Assembly: GCF_003576455.2 (NCBI RefSeq)
Contig: NZ_CP032869.1
Coordinates: 5,518,001 to 5,582,000 of the forward strand
Length of the DNA: 64,000 nt
From: Mucilaginibacter celer
GTDB lineage: Bacteria; Bacteroidota; Bacteroidia; Sphingobacteriales; Sphingobacteriaceae
Direction of reading: 5' to 3'
Shown here: piece after piece, positions 55,006 to 63,488 of the stretch
Layout: every line of letters begins with the position of its first letter
Numbering within the stretch: position 1 is the first letter of the stretch
The notes under the pieces: generated by a model
The model's database searches: none
Told to the model about the DNA's origin: nothing
Seen by the model: only the letters and a program-made list of their open reading frames with translations
Program-made: the position numbers and the translations under genes

Positions 55006-55658
55006 TTTACGTTGATAATACCGCGTTTAATGGCATAAATTACCAGTCCCACTAAATTTTTTGATCCTGTTTTTTCGAATAAACGCGCCCGGTATCCCTC
55101 AACCGTGCGTACGCTCAGAAAAATTTTATCGGCAATTTCCTGGTTCGAGCACTCCTGGCATACCAGTTTAAGCACTTCTATCTCGCGCTCATTCAAATCG
55201 GTTTTATTGCTGGCAGCCCCTTCGGATGGATCGTTGCCTACCAGTTGTTTGATGAGGGTGATAGACAGGTGTTCGTTAAAGTAAAAGCCCTTGCAGTAAA
55301 CAGTTGATACGGCTTCGATGATCTCTTCGGGCTCGGCATTTTTAAGCAGGTAGCCCGATGCGCCGGCCTTCATCATATCAACAATATACTTGTCTTCGTT
55401 AAACATGGATAGCGCCAGGATCTTGATATCTTTAAAATGCTGATGCACGTAGGTGGCGGTTTGGATGCCATCCATCTCGGGCATTTTAATATCCATCAGG
55501 ATAACATCGGGCGTTTTGGTGGCCAGCAGGCCCACCAGCTCCTTCCCGTTTGATGCTTCGAGTATAATTTCAAAATCCTCGCAATCTTCAAGGGTAGCCT
55601 TTAAACCATTTCTGAAAATTTTATGGTCATCTACTATGCCTAATTTTACCGGACCCAT
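55002..55658 (-). CDS. NarL/LuxR-type response regulator
   Basis: A 218-residue regulator. The receiver domain (about 1-120) has the acidic pair D10/D11, the phospho-acceptor D56 in DVILMDIKMP and the lysine in GYLLKN. The LuxR-type helix-turn-helix is LNEREIEVLKLVCQECSNQE, then VRTVEGYRARLFEKTGSKNL. It is cognate to the histidine kinase directly upstream (gap about 51 bases). It is the last gene of the four-gene cassette. TACGTA repeats at the head of the cassette are candidate targets. Confidence 0.95.
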   Translation of the reverse strand: MGPVKLGIVDDHKIFRNGLKATLEDCEDFEIILEASNGKELVGLLATKTPDVILMDIKMPEMDGIQTATYVHQHFKDIKILALSMFNEDKYIVDMMKAGASGYLLKNAEPEEIIEAVSTVYCKGFYFNEHLSITLIKQLVGNDPSEGAASNKTDLNEREIEVLKLVCQECSNQEIADKIFLSVRTVEGYRARLFEKTGSKNLVGLVIYAIKRGIINVN

Positions 55659-55709
55659 TGCTTAATTCAAACTTTCAAATAATCAATAAATATAGACTAT
55701 TGCTTTTAA

Positions 55710-56510
55710 CTATGCCACTTTTAATTTAATGATGGTAATGGCCCCGCTTTGGGCCTTGCTGTAGGTATTAAGTTCGCCATTAATAAGTTGCACGCGGCTC
55801 TGCAGGTTTTTAAGGCCGAAGCCATGCTTCACATCCGTCATATCGAACCCCTTGCCGTTATCTTTAAACTCCATTACCAGGTACCCGGCATCCATGCTGA
55901 TGGTAAGGTTAATAATGGTAGCTTCCGAATGTTTTATGGCGTTACCAAACAGTTCCTGTGCTATGCGGTACAATGCCAGTTCAATTTCGTGCGGGAAACG
56001 TTTATCAGCAATGTTTTTGGTAAACTTAACTTTGATATGCGTGTTTTGCTCCACCTTGGCACACAAGGCTTCGATGGCGGCCAGTAAACCATAATCGGTA
56101 AGGATGGGGGGCAGCACGTTCTGGATGATATTCCTGATCTCCTGGATACACTCATCGGCCAGTTTGCGGGTATCCATCAACAGGGGTTGGCTTACCTCGT
56201 TCACACAGTTTTTATCCAGCCTGTGCAGGTTAAGCTTAATGGCCGAAAGCACCTGGCCAACACTATCGTGCAGATCTTCGGCCAGGCGTTTGCGTTCGCT
56301 TTCCTGGGTTTCAAAAACGGCATTCATCAGGTCGGTTTGGCGGGCGTCGTGAAGGGCACGTACCTCGGCCTGGTTTTTAAGCATTCTTCGCTGGTAAATG
56401 ATTACGAAGAAGAACAGGAAAATAATTAATACAACAACCACCAATGTGCCGATGATAAGCACCGGGACAAGGCCGTTTTGAGATACCTGTAATATTGGGG
56501 AGTTGTGCAT
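55710..56510 (-). CDS. NarL-type sensor histidine kinase
   Basis: A 266-residue kinase with one membrane helix (about residues 14-38) and almost no periplasmic part. The HisKA_3 phospho-acceptor is H81 in ERKRLAEDLHDSVGQVLSAI. The ATPase domain has LFGNAIKHSEATII (N box) and FKDNGKGFDM, then GFGLKNLQSRV. With no sensor domain of its own it likely takes its signal from the multipass membrane protein directly upstream. Confidence 0.95.
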   Translation of the reverse strand: MHNSPILQVSQNGLVPVLIIGTLVVVVLIIFLFFFVIIYQRRMLKNQAEVRALHDARQTDLMNAVFETQESERKRLAEDLHDSVGQVLSAIKLNLHRLDKNCVNEVSQPLLMDTRKLADECIQEIRNIIQNVLPPILTDYGLLAAIEALCAKVEQNTHIKVKFTKNIADKRFPHEIELALYRIAQELFGNAIKHSEATIINLTISMDAGYLVMEFKDNGKGFDMTDVKHGFGLKNLQSRVQLINGELNTYSKAQSGAITIIKLKVA

Positions 56511-56534
56511 TATTAAATATGTTCAGGCTTAAAG

Positions 56535-57173
56535 CTACGATGTTTTTTGCGGCTTGCAGAGTAAACCTATCGAATATAATATATTGGCGATAATATTAGA
56601 AATGCTATGAATCATGTAAAAGCCGGCTCTGTCATTTTGGGGTATCTGATTCAGTAACATGAAAAGAAATATATTAACAGCTGAGTAAAATAAAATGCCA
56701 GCATTGATCCAAAACGGGCCTTGTTTTTCTATATGGACAAACTCTTGTGGATTAAGTAATTGATAGAAGTAGCAAAGGGATAATGTAATAAGAAATACTC
56801 CAAGAGCTGTATTTGATACGGATGGATATTCATTCAAGTTGTGATTATAAATCAGCATGATAATCGCGGCAACGCATGAAAATATTATTGTTATATTCTT
56901 TAAAAGTTTTTTTTCAAATAGCTTGTGATATATAATGGTATAAAAGATTAGACTTACTACAATATAAACATGAATCACATACATGTCGTTCTTCAGCCCG
57001 TCCAGTAGCGCCATCCATAATCCTGCGTCTACAATAAAGGAAAATAGGAATAGGGCAGCGATTATTTTTAACAGGACATTTAGGTTTCGGAAGTTTAATA
57101 CAGCAGCAGCAATCGGAAGTGCCCCCGATATTACCGAAACGATTTCCAATTGCCGTGAGTAATTAGTAGGCAT
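56535..57173 (-). CDS. Multipass membrane protein of an uncharacterised two-component cassette
   Basis: A 212-residue protein with six or seven predicted membrane helices (among them VLLKIIAALFLFSFIVDAGL and ITIIFSCVAAIIMLIY) and almost no soluble domain. It begins MPTNYSRQLEIVSVISGALP. I recognise no named family but recall similar proteins beside NarL-type kinases in related genomes. It is the second gene in the cassette, 13 bases after the CPG-tail protein and 24 bases before the kinase. A sensor or transporter role coupled to the kinase is inferred. Confidence 0.75.
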   Translation of the reverse strand: MPTNYSRQLEIVSVISGALPIAAAVLNFRNLNVLLKIIAALFLFSFIVDAGLWMALLDGLKNDMYVIHVYIVVSLIFYTIIYHKLFEKKLLKNITIIFSCVAAIIMLIYNHNLNEYPSVSNTALGVFLITLSLCYFYQLLNPQEFVHIEKQGPFWINAGILFYSAVNIFLFMLLNQIPQNDRAGFYMIHSISNIIANILYSIGLLCKPQKTS

Positions 57174-57186
57174 TTTTTAGACTTTA

Positions 57187-57678
57187 TTATGCTGTTGGTC
57201 CAGTGAGCTTGTTTTGAGGACAATTTGCCGAGCCCGGACATGGCATCGATTGTTCTCCTATGATATTAGAGGTTGTTGCAGACATCAACGAGAAAGTTTG
57301 TACGCCTTCTGCTGATTTCGCTTTTGAAGTAGTTTCTTCAGGTAGCTGATCCTCACCTGTTTCAAGCACCCCTGTGATGATAAAATGTTTTTGCCCTCCA
57401 ACATTAGCAATAACAGACAAAAGGAAATTACTTACAGCAACCCAAAATTTTTGCCAGCTGTTAAGCCTTTGATCATTTGCATAGTAAATACGAATGCCCA
57501 TACAACCGGGCTGATCAAGTATTCTATGTAATATCTCCTGTCCGAAAAATTGAGATATGATATCTTTTGGGTTACGATGCCTGTGGTTTTCTGTCCATTG
57601 TGCAGCTAAATCAAGTTCAATCGGTGCGCCTTCCTGGCCGGTGATAGGTGATGTAGGTCTTTTTTCTTGTGTTTCCAT
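57187..57678 (-). CDS. Small protein with C-terminal CPGSANCP tail, head of the two-component cassette
   Basis: A 163-residue protein without a signal peptide. The middle (EILHRILDQPGCMGIRIYYA, then KHFIITGVLETGEDQL) resembles a Bacteroidota family of unknown function whose members end in a CPxxC-like tail. Here the tail is EQSMPCPGSANCPQNKLTGP at the very end. A hydrophobic segment FWVAVSNFLLSVIANVGG may be a membrane anchor. The tail could bind metal or form a disulfide, or be a processed peptide; none is shown. It is first in the operon with the membrane protein, kinase and regulator. Confidence 0.75.
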   Translation of the reverse strand: METQEKRPTSPITGQEGAPIELDLAAQWTENHRHRNPKDIISQFFGQEILHRILDQPGCMGIRIYYANDQRLNSWQKFWVAVSNFLLSVIANVGGQKHFIITGVLETGEDQLPEETTSKAKSAEGVQTFSLMSATTSNIIGEQSMPCPGSANCPQNKLTGPTA

Positions 57679-58031
57679 TGAAAATAGATAATAAGGGTTT
57701 TTAGTTTTTACATAAAACTAATGCTAATACGTAACTATTTCAATTTCGATACAAAGGGAATAGGTAGATGCCTTAGCTTTGATTTATTGCAAGTATCTGA
57801 TTAACAAATATTTACCTTGAATGAGACTTAATCGCCCTACTATTAATACGTATTTTTACGTATCAAAAACTGTAATCTTACGTGTATGTATTTCTATTGT
57901 TTTGAAGCCTGATTAATGCTAAATGCTTTGGTTTATTGTTGATAAAAATATTTCATATATAATATCAGGATGCGATGGTTATTTATTAAATTGCTTTTAA
58001 TAAAATAATACAAAAACCTTAAACCATTTTT
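57679..58031. promoter_or_regulatory. Divergent promoter region with TACGTA repeats
   Basis: A gene-free AT-rich region of 353 bases between the cassette (minus) and the 140-residue gene (plus). TACGTA occurs exactly at 57728-57733, 57847-57852 and 57857-57862, plus TACGTG at 57879-57884. The middle pair is spaced 10 bases apart, so both lie on one face of the DNA. Such a cluster in the control region of a LuxR-type regulator suggests its binding sites; this is inference. Confidence 0.5.
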
Positions 58032-58454
58032 ATGAAACAAGAAATGCAAATTTCACAGATCAGCCCTGATCAGGTAGGTGAGTTTATCAGCGAAAGCTTT
58101 TACCAGGAGTTAACCGAAAATTTCCAGCAAAAATTTCCAACCGAGGCAAAGTCGGTAATGTTGAGCCGTGCAGCCCTCGAAACTGTTTTAAGTAGCGACA
58201 ATGTATCCGGCATCAAATTTATGAATGGCCTTGCAGATGCAAATGATCCTTCATCAAGGATACTGGTATTGATCCCTTGTAATTATACCGTAACTGCAAC
58301 TTTGCCTAATTCAATTATCAACCCGAACGGTTTCATGACCAATACCGGCGAAGTGATTTCGTTAGAAAGAACGTGGCAGGTATTGTTTAATCATGTTTTG
58401 AATTATAAAAAACTGGATCCGGAGATGGGATATACCCAAATCAACCGTGGGTAG
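58032..58454 (+). CDS. Small protein of unknown function, possible distant relative of the CPG-tail protein
   Basis: A 140-residue soluble protein. The part EAKSVMLSRAALETVLSSDN, then VSGIKFMNGLADAND and RILVLIPCNYT has the same layout as the EILHRILDQPGCMGIRIYYA region of the minus-strand CPG-tail protein: a helix, a glycine-isoleucine turn and a strand. The similarity is weak and by eye. The C-terminal part differs and lacks the cysteine tail. It begins a plus-strand pair with the 128-residue gene 133 bases downstream. Confidence 0.75.
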   Translation: MKQEMQISQISPDQVGEFISESFYQELTENFQQKFPTEAKSVMLSRAALETVLSSDNVSGIKFMNGLADANDPSSRILVLIPCNYTVTATLPNSIINPNGFMTNTGEVISLERTWQVLFNHVLNYKKLDPEMGYTQINRG

Positions 58455-58586
58455 TTTTTCGGACGGGTACGTTTAACTGAAACTCTTAATGCAGTTGATT
58501 GTGATAAATTTATATACCACTTTGGTTTCATTATAGAAGAGAATCTGCCATATAAACCTATTATACAACCGGCTAACGGCATTAAA

Positions 58587-58973
58587 ATGTACACAGAGCA
58601 AGCCGTACCCTGTCCTGGTACTGCTGGTTGTCCCGCTGTTACAACATCAAATGATCCCTGCGCTCTCACCCGCATCACCACTACCATGTTAGGTACCCAA
58701 GCCGAAGGCCAGCTCAATGTTTTAAGATCGTTCCGCGATAAAATATTAACAGAACACTTTAGCGGTGCAGAGGTTGAAAAATATTATACCATTTCGGCTT
58801 CCCTGTTAGAGGGCATTGAGAAAGTTGCTGATAAAGACGCGGTGTTTAAAGATCTGTACAATAAGTACATTGCAACATCAATAAACGCCATCAACCAAAA
58901 TGATGAGGCTACTGCTTTCGCCCTGTTCCGGGAAGCTATGCAGCACCTTACCGAAATGTATTTGTATCAATAA
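58587..58973 (+). CDS. Small protein with N-terminal CPGTAGCP motif and CFI-box-like domain
   Basis: A 128-residue soluble protein. Its N-terminus MYTEQAVPCPGTAGCPAVTT carries almost the same motif as the tail of the 163-residue protein of the facing cassette (PCPGSANCP). It continues with CALTRITTTMLGTQAEGQLN, then VLRSFRDKILTEHFSGAEVE and KYYTISASLLEGI. That part resembles the CFI-box region seen in several bacterial C-terminal domains (C-x(10)-LRxFRDxxL, then YY). No signal peptide is present. Its role is unknown, and a terminator follows directly. Confidence 0.75.
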   Translation: MYTEQAVPCPGTAGCPAVTTSNDPCALTRITTTMLGTQAEGQLNVLRSFRDKILTEHFSGAEVEKYYTISASLLEGIEKVADKDAVFKDLYNKYIATSINAINQNDEATAFALFREAMQHLTEMYLYQ

Positions 58974-58990
58974 CAACCTAAAATGTGATT

Positions 58991-59027
58991 TGAAGCGCCT
59001 TTCCTGCCCGGAAGGCGCTTTTTTTGT
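58991..59027 (+). terminator. Rho-independent terminator
   Basis: AAGCGCCTTTCC pairs with GGAAGGCGCTT (one bulge) around a short loop, followed by seven T. It ends the transcript of the 128-residue gene. Confidence 0.9.
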
Positions 59028-59252
59028 TTCCGTAAATGCCGCGCGTACTTATACGCTGGCAGTCCTTCTACTATTACGCTTACACATTACGTACAACCAC
59101 AGGCTATAATAGCGTATTGGCAACCTTGTTTGCCGCCCGCTTTAACCCAAACTTTGATCTGCCCGATAAACTGCCCTTCGGTGTTATTGTGCGGAGTATG
59201 CTGAAAATCCAATATCAAAGAGTAAGCAGGTTAAAAATCTAACCAAAAACCT

Positions 59253-61094
59253 ATGAATTACATTATTAAAGGAAACCTACGCGGTTTATTATGTTCGGAT
59301 TGTGAATTGCCTGTTGCGGGCACATCGGTAAAAGTGTATAAAACTGCCGATCAGCAAAACGAAACCCGCCTTGCCGTTGCCGATCCTAAACAAACTTTTC
59401 ACCAGGTAAGCGATGATGAACTGAAAACCAAAGAGCGCCTGTTCATCACCCAGGCCGACGTGCAGGAAAACGGAGATTTCAGCATCGAGATTGACGGCGC
59501 TAAATCCGGCTACGAAGGCGGTAGTGTTGATGTAGACTGGTATTGCGGCAACGAACCTTTCAAAATCCCGCTGCCTAAAAAAGGCCCGGTATTGCAGTTT
59601 CATATCACCACGCTGCAACCCTTATACAAAAGCACGCAGGAAAACGCCCAATACGCCAGATTCGATTACCGGATCGATCCCAAATGGTTTTGCCGGATCC
59701 TTACGCTGTTGGACATCTGGGTGGTTTGCGGTTATGTTACCGATTGCAAAACCAAAACACCTATTGCCGGTGTTAAGGTGTTTGCCTATGATGTTGATTT
59801 ATTGCAGGATGACGTTCTGGGTAATGCCTATACCGATAGCAACGGCAAATTCACTATTGTATACCCGGGAGATAATTTCAGGAAAACCTTGTTGCCATGG
59901 TTAAACGTTGAATGGCCTGCCGGTCCGGATTATTATTTCCGTGTTGAAAGCTCATCGGGCAATGTATTGCTGGCCGAAGACCGTACCCGCGGCCGCCAGA
60001 ACGACCGGCACAATGCGCACAACTGTTTCTGTGTGAAGTTTTGTATCGACGGAAGTGTAATTGTTGAAAATAAACCCTGGTTCACGTCATTCGGATATTT
60101 TAATATCACTTCGGATATTGATAGCCTTGGTAAAACGGCCCATGCCAAGTATGGAGTTGGAGGAGTAGGCTACGGCTTTTTTGGTGCGGTGAAACTGGTG
60201 GGTTATGCGCCAAAAAAGGTTCCTACAGCGCCATCAAGCCCGCTTTATTACCGGTTTCTGTATTCGCTTGATAATGTAAATTTTAGCCCGCTTACCTTGG
60301 GGCATACGCCGGTTGGCGGTGTTAAAGTAGCGTCGCGCAAAATAACATGGAACGGTATGGATGCTTTCCAGGATGTGGTTATTGATGGCGCGTTGCCTGC
60401 ATCAGTACCAGATACGCTTCCACCGGATAATTACCCTGCCGATATTGCACCGCACGTATTGCACCCCGATGCTGATGGCTGGGTAAGGGTTGACCAGGCC
60501 TCGATTGACAACGCCTTTAACGGTCCGCTGTTTTACGTAAATACTGCCGCTATTATTGGCGGAGGCGATGCCGGTGCCGGGTTGCTTCCGGGCGATGAGG
60601 TATTGCCTGTAAATCAAAAAAATGGTACGCTGTTGTATGTTAAATTTCAAACTACGGATGATCCGGCCAATCCGGGCTCGCCTAATTTAAATACACAGGC
60701 ACTCATTGGTAAAATTTATGTAAACAACTGGAGCGATGTTAACCTGCTTAAGCTACAGGAGCTGTTTAATGGCGGCAGCAACGGATGTACGCCGGTTCAG
60801 GCCGCGGCACATGCTAATTTTACTGCCGATCATGAATTGATGCTTAGCTGGGCATTGGGAGTAAATTCAAACGCCCTTGCCCACGAGGTACACGGGTTAC
60901 CGCAAGGCAACGCGCCACGTGGCGGTTTTGCCAAGTTCGACCTGGTAAATCCTCCGGCGGGTTATGTTTTAGATCAGCCATTCAGCGCCTGGCCATCTTG
61001 TGCTTATAGCCTAACCTTAGGCACCATTCGCAAGCTAACCACAGGCGAAGCTAACGACCAGGGAAGAACAAACCAGGTTATTTTTTGCAAATAA
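59253..61094 (+). CDS. Large protein with two transthyretin-like domains, no signal peptide
   Basis: A 613-residue protein. Two carboxypeptidase-regulatory/transthyretin-like segments occur: residues 1-110 (IIKGNLRGLLCSDCELPVAG) and about 155-260 (VCGYVTDCKTKTPIAGVKVF, then DSNGKFTIVYPG). They are followed by a mixed region of about 350 residues with the segment CFCVKFCIDGS and many G/N/P-rich loops. The normal sites of such domains are exported proteins, but there is no signal peptide or lipobox. Several cysteine pairs (LCSDC, NCFC) may bind metal. I recognise no complete family. It follows the small-protein pair on the same strand, after a terminator, so it has its own promoter. Confidence 0.75.
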   Translation: MNYIIKGNLRGLLCSDCELPVAGTSVKVYKTADQQNETRLAVADPKQTFHQVSDDELKTKERLFITQADVQENGDFSIEIDGAKSGYEGGSVDVDWYCGNEPFKIPLPKKGPVLQFHITTLQPLYKSTQENAQYARFDYRIDPKWFCRILTLLDIWVVCGYVTDCKTKTPIAGVKVFAYDVDLLQDDVLGNAYTDSNGKFTIVYPGDNFRKTLLPWLNVEWPAGPDYYFRVESSSGNVLLAEDRTRGRQNDRHNAHNCFCVKFCIDGSVIVENKPWFTSFGYFNITSDIDSLGKTAHAKYGVGGVGYGFFGAVKLVGYAPKKVPTAPSSPLYYRFLYSLDNVNFSPLTLGHTPVGGVKVASRKITWNGMDAFQDVVIDGALPASVPDTLPPDNYPADIAPHVLHPDADGWVRVDQASIDNAFNGPLFYVNTAAIIGGGDAGAGLLPGDEVLPVNQKNGTLLYVKFQTTDDPANPGSPNLNTQALIGKIYVNNWSDVNLLKLQELFNGGSNGCTPVQAAAHANFTADHELMLSWALGVNSNALAHEVHGLPQGNAPRGGFAKFDLVNPPAGYVLDQPFSAWPSCAYSLTLGTIRKLTTGEANDQGRTNQVIFCK

Positions 61095-61111
61095 CCTACA
61101 TGTGGAAGGGA

Positions 61112-61148
61112 GAACGGTACCGCGTTTGGCGGTGCCGTTTTTTGTTTT
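61112..61148 (+). terminator. Rho-independent terminator of the 613-residue gene
   Basis: AACGGTACCGC pairs with GCGGTGCCGTT around GTTTG (one mismatch), then a T run. It lies about 20 bases after the stop codon. Confidence 0.9.
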
Positions 61149-61238
61149 GAAATACACCCACAACCGTTAACCCGACCTTTATACAACCGAAGGACCCCTG
61201 CCAGTTTTGCCGAATCGACGATCGTCTTCGGGAGATAG

Positions 61239-62126
61239 CTAAGCCAGCTGCTCAGTAAAAAAATCAATAGTTCGTTTCCAGGCCAGTTCGGCCACTGTTT
61301 TATCATAACGGGGAGTGGTATCGTTATGGAAACCGTGGTTCACGTTTTCGTAAATAAAAGCCTGGTATTTTTTGCCGTTGGCTTTCAAGGCGGCCTCGTA
61401 AGCCGGCCAGCCATCGGTAATGCGGGTATCAAGCGAGGCATAATGCAGCATCAGCGGTGCATTAATCTTAGGAACATCGGCAGCAGCCGGCTGGGCGCCG
61501 TAAAAAGGAACGGCTGCGGCAAGTTCGGGTACCCGGACAGCCATGGTATTGGCTATGCCGCCACCAAAGCAAAAGCCAACAACGCCAACTTTACCGCTAC
61601 AATCCTCATGGTTTTTAAGGTAGTTAAAGGCGGCTATGAAGTCTTCTTCCATTTCGCCTTTATTTCTTTGGGCTTGCAGTTCGCGGCCTTTGTCGTCATT
61701 TCCGGGGTAGCCACCCAGCGGTGTTAAGGCATCGGGTGCTAAAGAAACAAAGCCGGCCAGGGCGGCGCGGCGGCCAACATCTTCAATATATGAGTTTAAT
61801 CCCCGGTTTTCGTGAACCACTATTATACCACCTAATTTCCTTTTTGCATCTGTCGGCTTTGATAGTAAACCTTTAATAGTACCTCCACCTTTTGGCGATG
61901 CATAATTGATATAACCCGATTTTAAGCGAGGATCATCGGCCCCAACCTGGATGTTGTTTTTATAATCGGGCATCAAAAAACTCATCAACGCGGGCACAGT
62001 TAAGCCGCCAACAGCATACAGCGATAACTTTTGCATAAATGCGCGGCGGTCCAACCGGTTGTGTGCATAATCGTCATACAGATCGAATACGTCCTGGCTG
62101 AGATCTTCTTTTTTTATCTGGCTCAT
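61239..62126 (-). CDS. Dienelactone-hydrolase-family alpha/beta hydrolase with N-terminal export-like motif
   Basis: About 295 residues from ATG at 62126 (MSQIKKEDLSQDVFDLYDDY). The segment DRRAFMQKLSLYAVGG, an RR motif followed by a hydrophobic stretch, looks like a Tat signal set unusually far in, at about residue 23, as in YghX-type proteins. The catalytic cysteine is in VGFCFGGG, the aspartate in ASLDTRIT and the histidine in NHGFHND. It hydrolyses an unknown ester or lactone, probably after export. An earlier ATG at 62171 would add 15 residues. Confidence 0.9.
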   Translation of the reverse strand: MSQIKKEDLSQDVFDLYDDYAHNRLDRRAFMQKLSLYAVGGLTVPALMSFLMPDYKNNIQVGADDPRLKSGYINYASPKGGGTIKGLLSKPTDAKRKLGGIIVVHENRGLNSYIEDVGRRAALAGFVSLAPDALTPLGGYPGNDDKGRELQAQRNKGEMEEDFIAAFNYLKNHEDCSGKVGVVGFCFGGGIANTMAVRVPELAAAVPFYGAQPAAADVPKINAPLMLHYASLDTRITDGWPAYEAALKANGKKYQAFIYENVNHGFHNDTTPRYDKTVAELAWKRTIDFFTEQLA

Positions 62127-62317
62127 AATTAAAGGTTTTATCAAATTTAGGTATCCTGTTAGTAATGGCATTGCAAAATGAATTTGGTTTTGGTAACGGT
62201 TGCGTTACATGAAGAAAGAGTGGCTGGCATAGCGCATGGTTTACTCACCCGATCTGCGCTTCGCTGGATCAACCTCTCTCCGGCTGCGCCGCAAAGAGGG
62301 TTGGAAAATAAAAATCC

Positions 62318-62350
62318 CCTCTTTACATGTAATTGCAAAGAGGGGATAAC
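62318..62350 (-). terminator. Terminator downstream of the DUF1349 gene
   Basis: On the minus strand ATCCCCTCTTT pairs with AAAGAGGGGAT around a 12-base loop and is followed by TTTTATTT. The direction fits the DUF1349 gene, whose stop lies just upstream at 62381. A further imperfect inverted repeat (AACCTCTCT/AGAGGGTT, about 62268-62303) lies beyond it. Confidence 0.8.
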
Positions 62351-62380
62351 GGGTGTAGCAACGTTAGGCTAAGTAAAAGG

Positions 62381-62983
62381 TTATTTTACCGGCTTTACCA
62401 CAAAATCATCAAAAACCACATCAAAGCTTTTTTTGCCCGGCGCTGCGGCTACCACACCAATTTGCGCTTTTACTTTTGGCGGGAAATAAGCCAGGCGCAG
62501 CATTTTAAAATCTTTATTATCAAACGAGTATTGAATCTGCACATAATCGCCTTTGCGAAGCAATTTTAACCATACCGATTTAGGGCTATCGGTACGGGGC
62601 ACAACCGACCAGTCCGAAACCTCGCGGGTAACCACAGCACTTACATTTTGCACGCCATCTACATACTCAATACCGGTTTTTATCCAGTTTTTATAATCGA
62701 TACGCACCATCAGGCCGGCCTGGTGAAAAAGTTCCTGGTAGTTGCCGGTAACTTTTACCGATGCCTCAAAATCGCCGATAACATCCTCATAATAAAATGG
62801 TCCCGAATCGCGAATAAAGCCGTAATGGGTAACACGCCAGTAATCGGTATTGGGATCAACCGTCATGGTAAGCTGTTTGGCGTTACCTTTCCATGCCTTT
62901 GGTTTGTTAAACCATTTCATAGTTTGGCTATAGCTCAGCATGGTGCTTAGCAGCAGGGCAAATGTTAATAGATGTTTTTTCAT
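62381..62983 (-). CDS. Exported DUF1349 (concanavalin-like) protein
   Basis: A 200-residue protein with an N-terminal signal peptide (MKKHLLTFALLLSTMLSYSQ). It has the DUF1349 pattern: LTMTVDPNTDYWRVTHYGF, GDFEASVKVTGNYQELFHQA, then GLMVRIDYKNWIKTGIEYVD. The fold is a beta sandwich related to carbohydrate-binding lectin-like domains. It probably binds or modifies sugars on the cell surface; no catalytic residue can be named. The neighbouring 141-codon gene on the same strand ends 155 bases upstream with its own terminator. Confidence 0.9.
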   Translation of the reverse strand: MKKHLLTFALLLSTMLSYSQTMKWFNKPKAWKGNAKQLTMTVDPNTDYWRVTHYGFIRDSGPFYYEDVIGDFEASVKVTGNYQELFHQAGLMVRIDYKNWIKTGIEYVDGVQNVSAVVTREVSDWSVVPRTDSPKSVWLKLLRKGDYVQIQYSFDNKDFKMLRLAYFPPKVKAQIGVVAAAPGKKSFDVVFDDFVVKPVK

Positions 62984-63065
62984 GGCTGCAAAATAAGGTT
63001 TATTACCAAAATAGTTAGCATTTTGCAGCGCTGTTTAATGTTAAATTTTATCATCGCCCACAAAC

Positions 63066-63101
63066 GGAAAAAGCCTCCGAACCAGGGGAAGCCTTTCCAT
63101 T
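63066..63101 (-). terminator. Terminator of the muconolactone-isomerase-like gene
   Basis: On the minus strand AAAGGCTTCC pairs with GGAGGCTTT (two G:T wobbles) around a short loop, followed by a T run. It lies between the two minus-strand genes. Confidence 0.65.
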
Positions 63102-63137
63102 TTTGATACCGGCTTTCGCTCCGGACCAGAGAATTAT

Positions 63138-63488
63138 TTACGCAGCATCCTCTTCGCTCAACAAAAAGCGAAGCGGCGTAATCGGGCCAAGCGGAGTGTA
63201 ATCAAACTCCATCATGCCGGCCTGGCCTAAGGGTAATTTTTCTAAAAGTTGATGGGCCGTATCAACATCAGCCACGTTCATAATAAATACCACGCCGCTT
63301 AAATCGGGTTTTACATACCACATCTCGATGGCGCCGGTTAAATATAAACGTACGGTGGCCGGTACTTCTTTGGTCATAACCGGGAGGCGCGTTTCGGGAT
63401 TGAGGCCTTTTTCTGTCCAGCGGCCAATGGCCAGTATTTTGGTGGTTGGAGTTGTAAAATCGGGGATATTGTTTTTTTGATTTTCCAT
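63138..63488 (-). CDS. Muconolactone-isomerase-like dimeric alpha-beta barrel protein
   Basis: About 116 residues from ATG at 63488 (MENQKNNIPDFTTPTTKILA). A longer frame from 63563 is less likely. The sequence IEMWYVKPDLSGVVFIMNV, followed by ADVDTAHQLLEKLPLGQAGM and FDYTPLGPITPLRFLL, matches the ferredoxin-like fold of muconolactone-isomerase-type proteins. It lacks a recognisable active-site signature, and function is unknown. It is divergent from the Crp/Fnr-family gene, which may control it; that is inference. Confidence 0.82.
   Translation of the reverse strand: MENQKNNIPDFTTPTTKILAIGRWTEKGLNPETRLPVMTKEVPATVRLYLTGAIEMWYVKPDLSGVVFIMNVADVDTAHQLLEKLPLGQAGMMEFDYTPLGPITPLRFLLSEEDAA

Noticed and set aside
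59036..59242. 68-codon frame just upstream of the 613-residue gene
   Set aside because: It begins right after a terminator and ends 10 bases before the next start, but the sequence is basic and without family features. It is more likely leader DNA.
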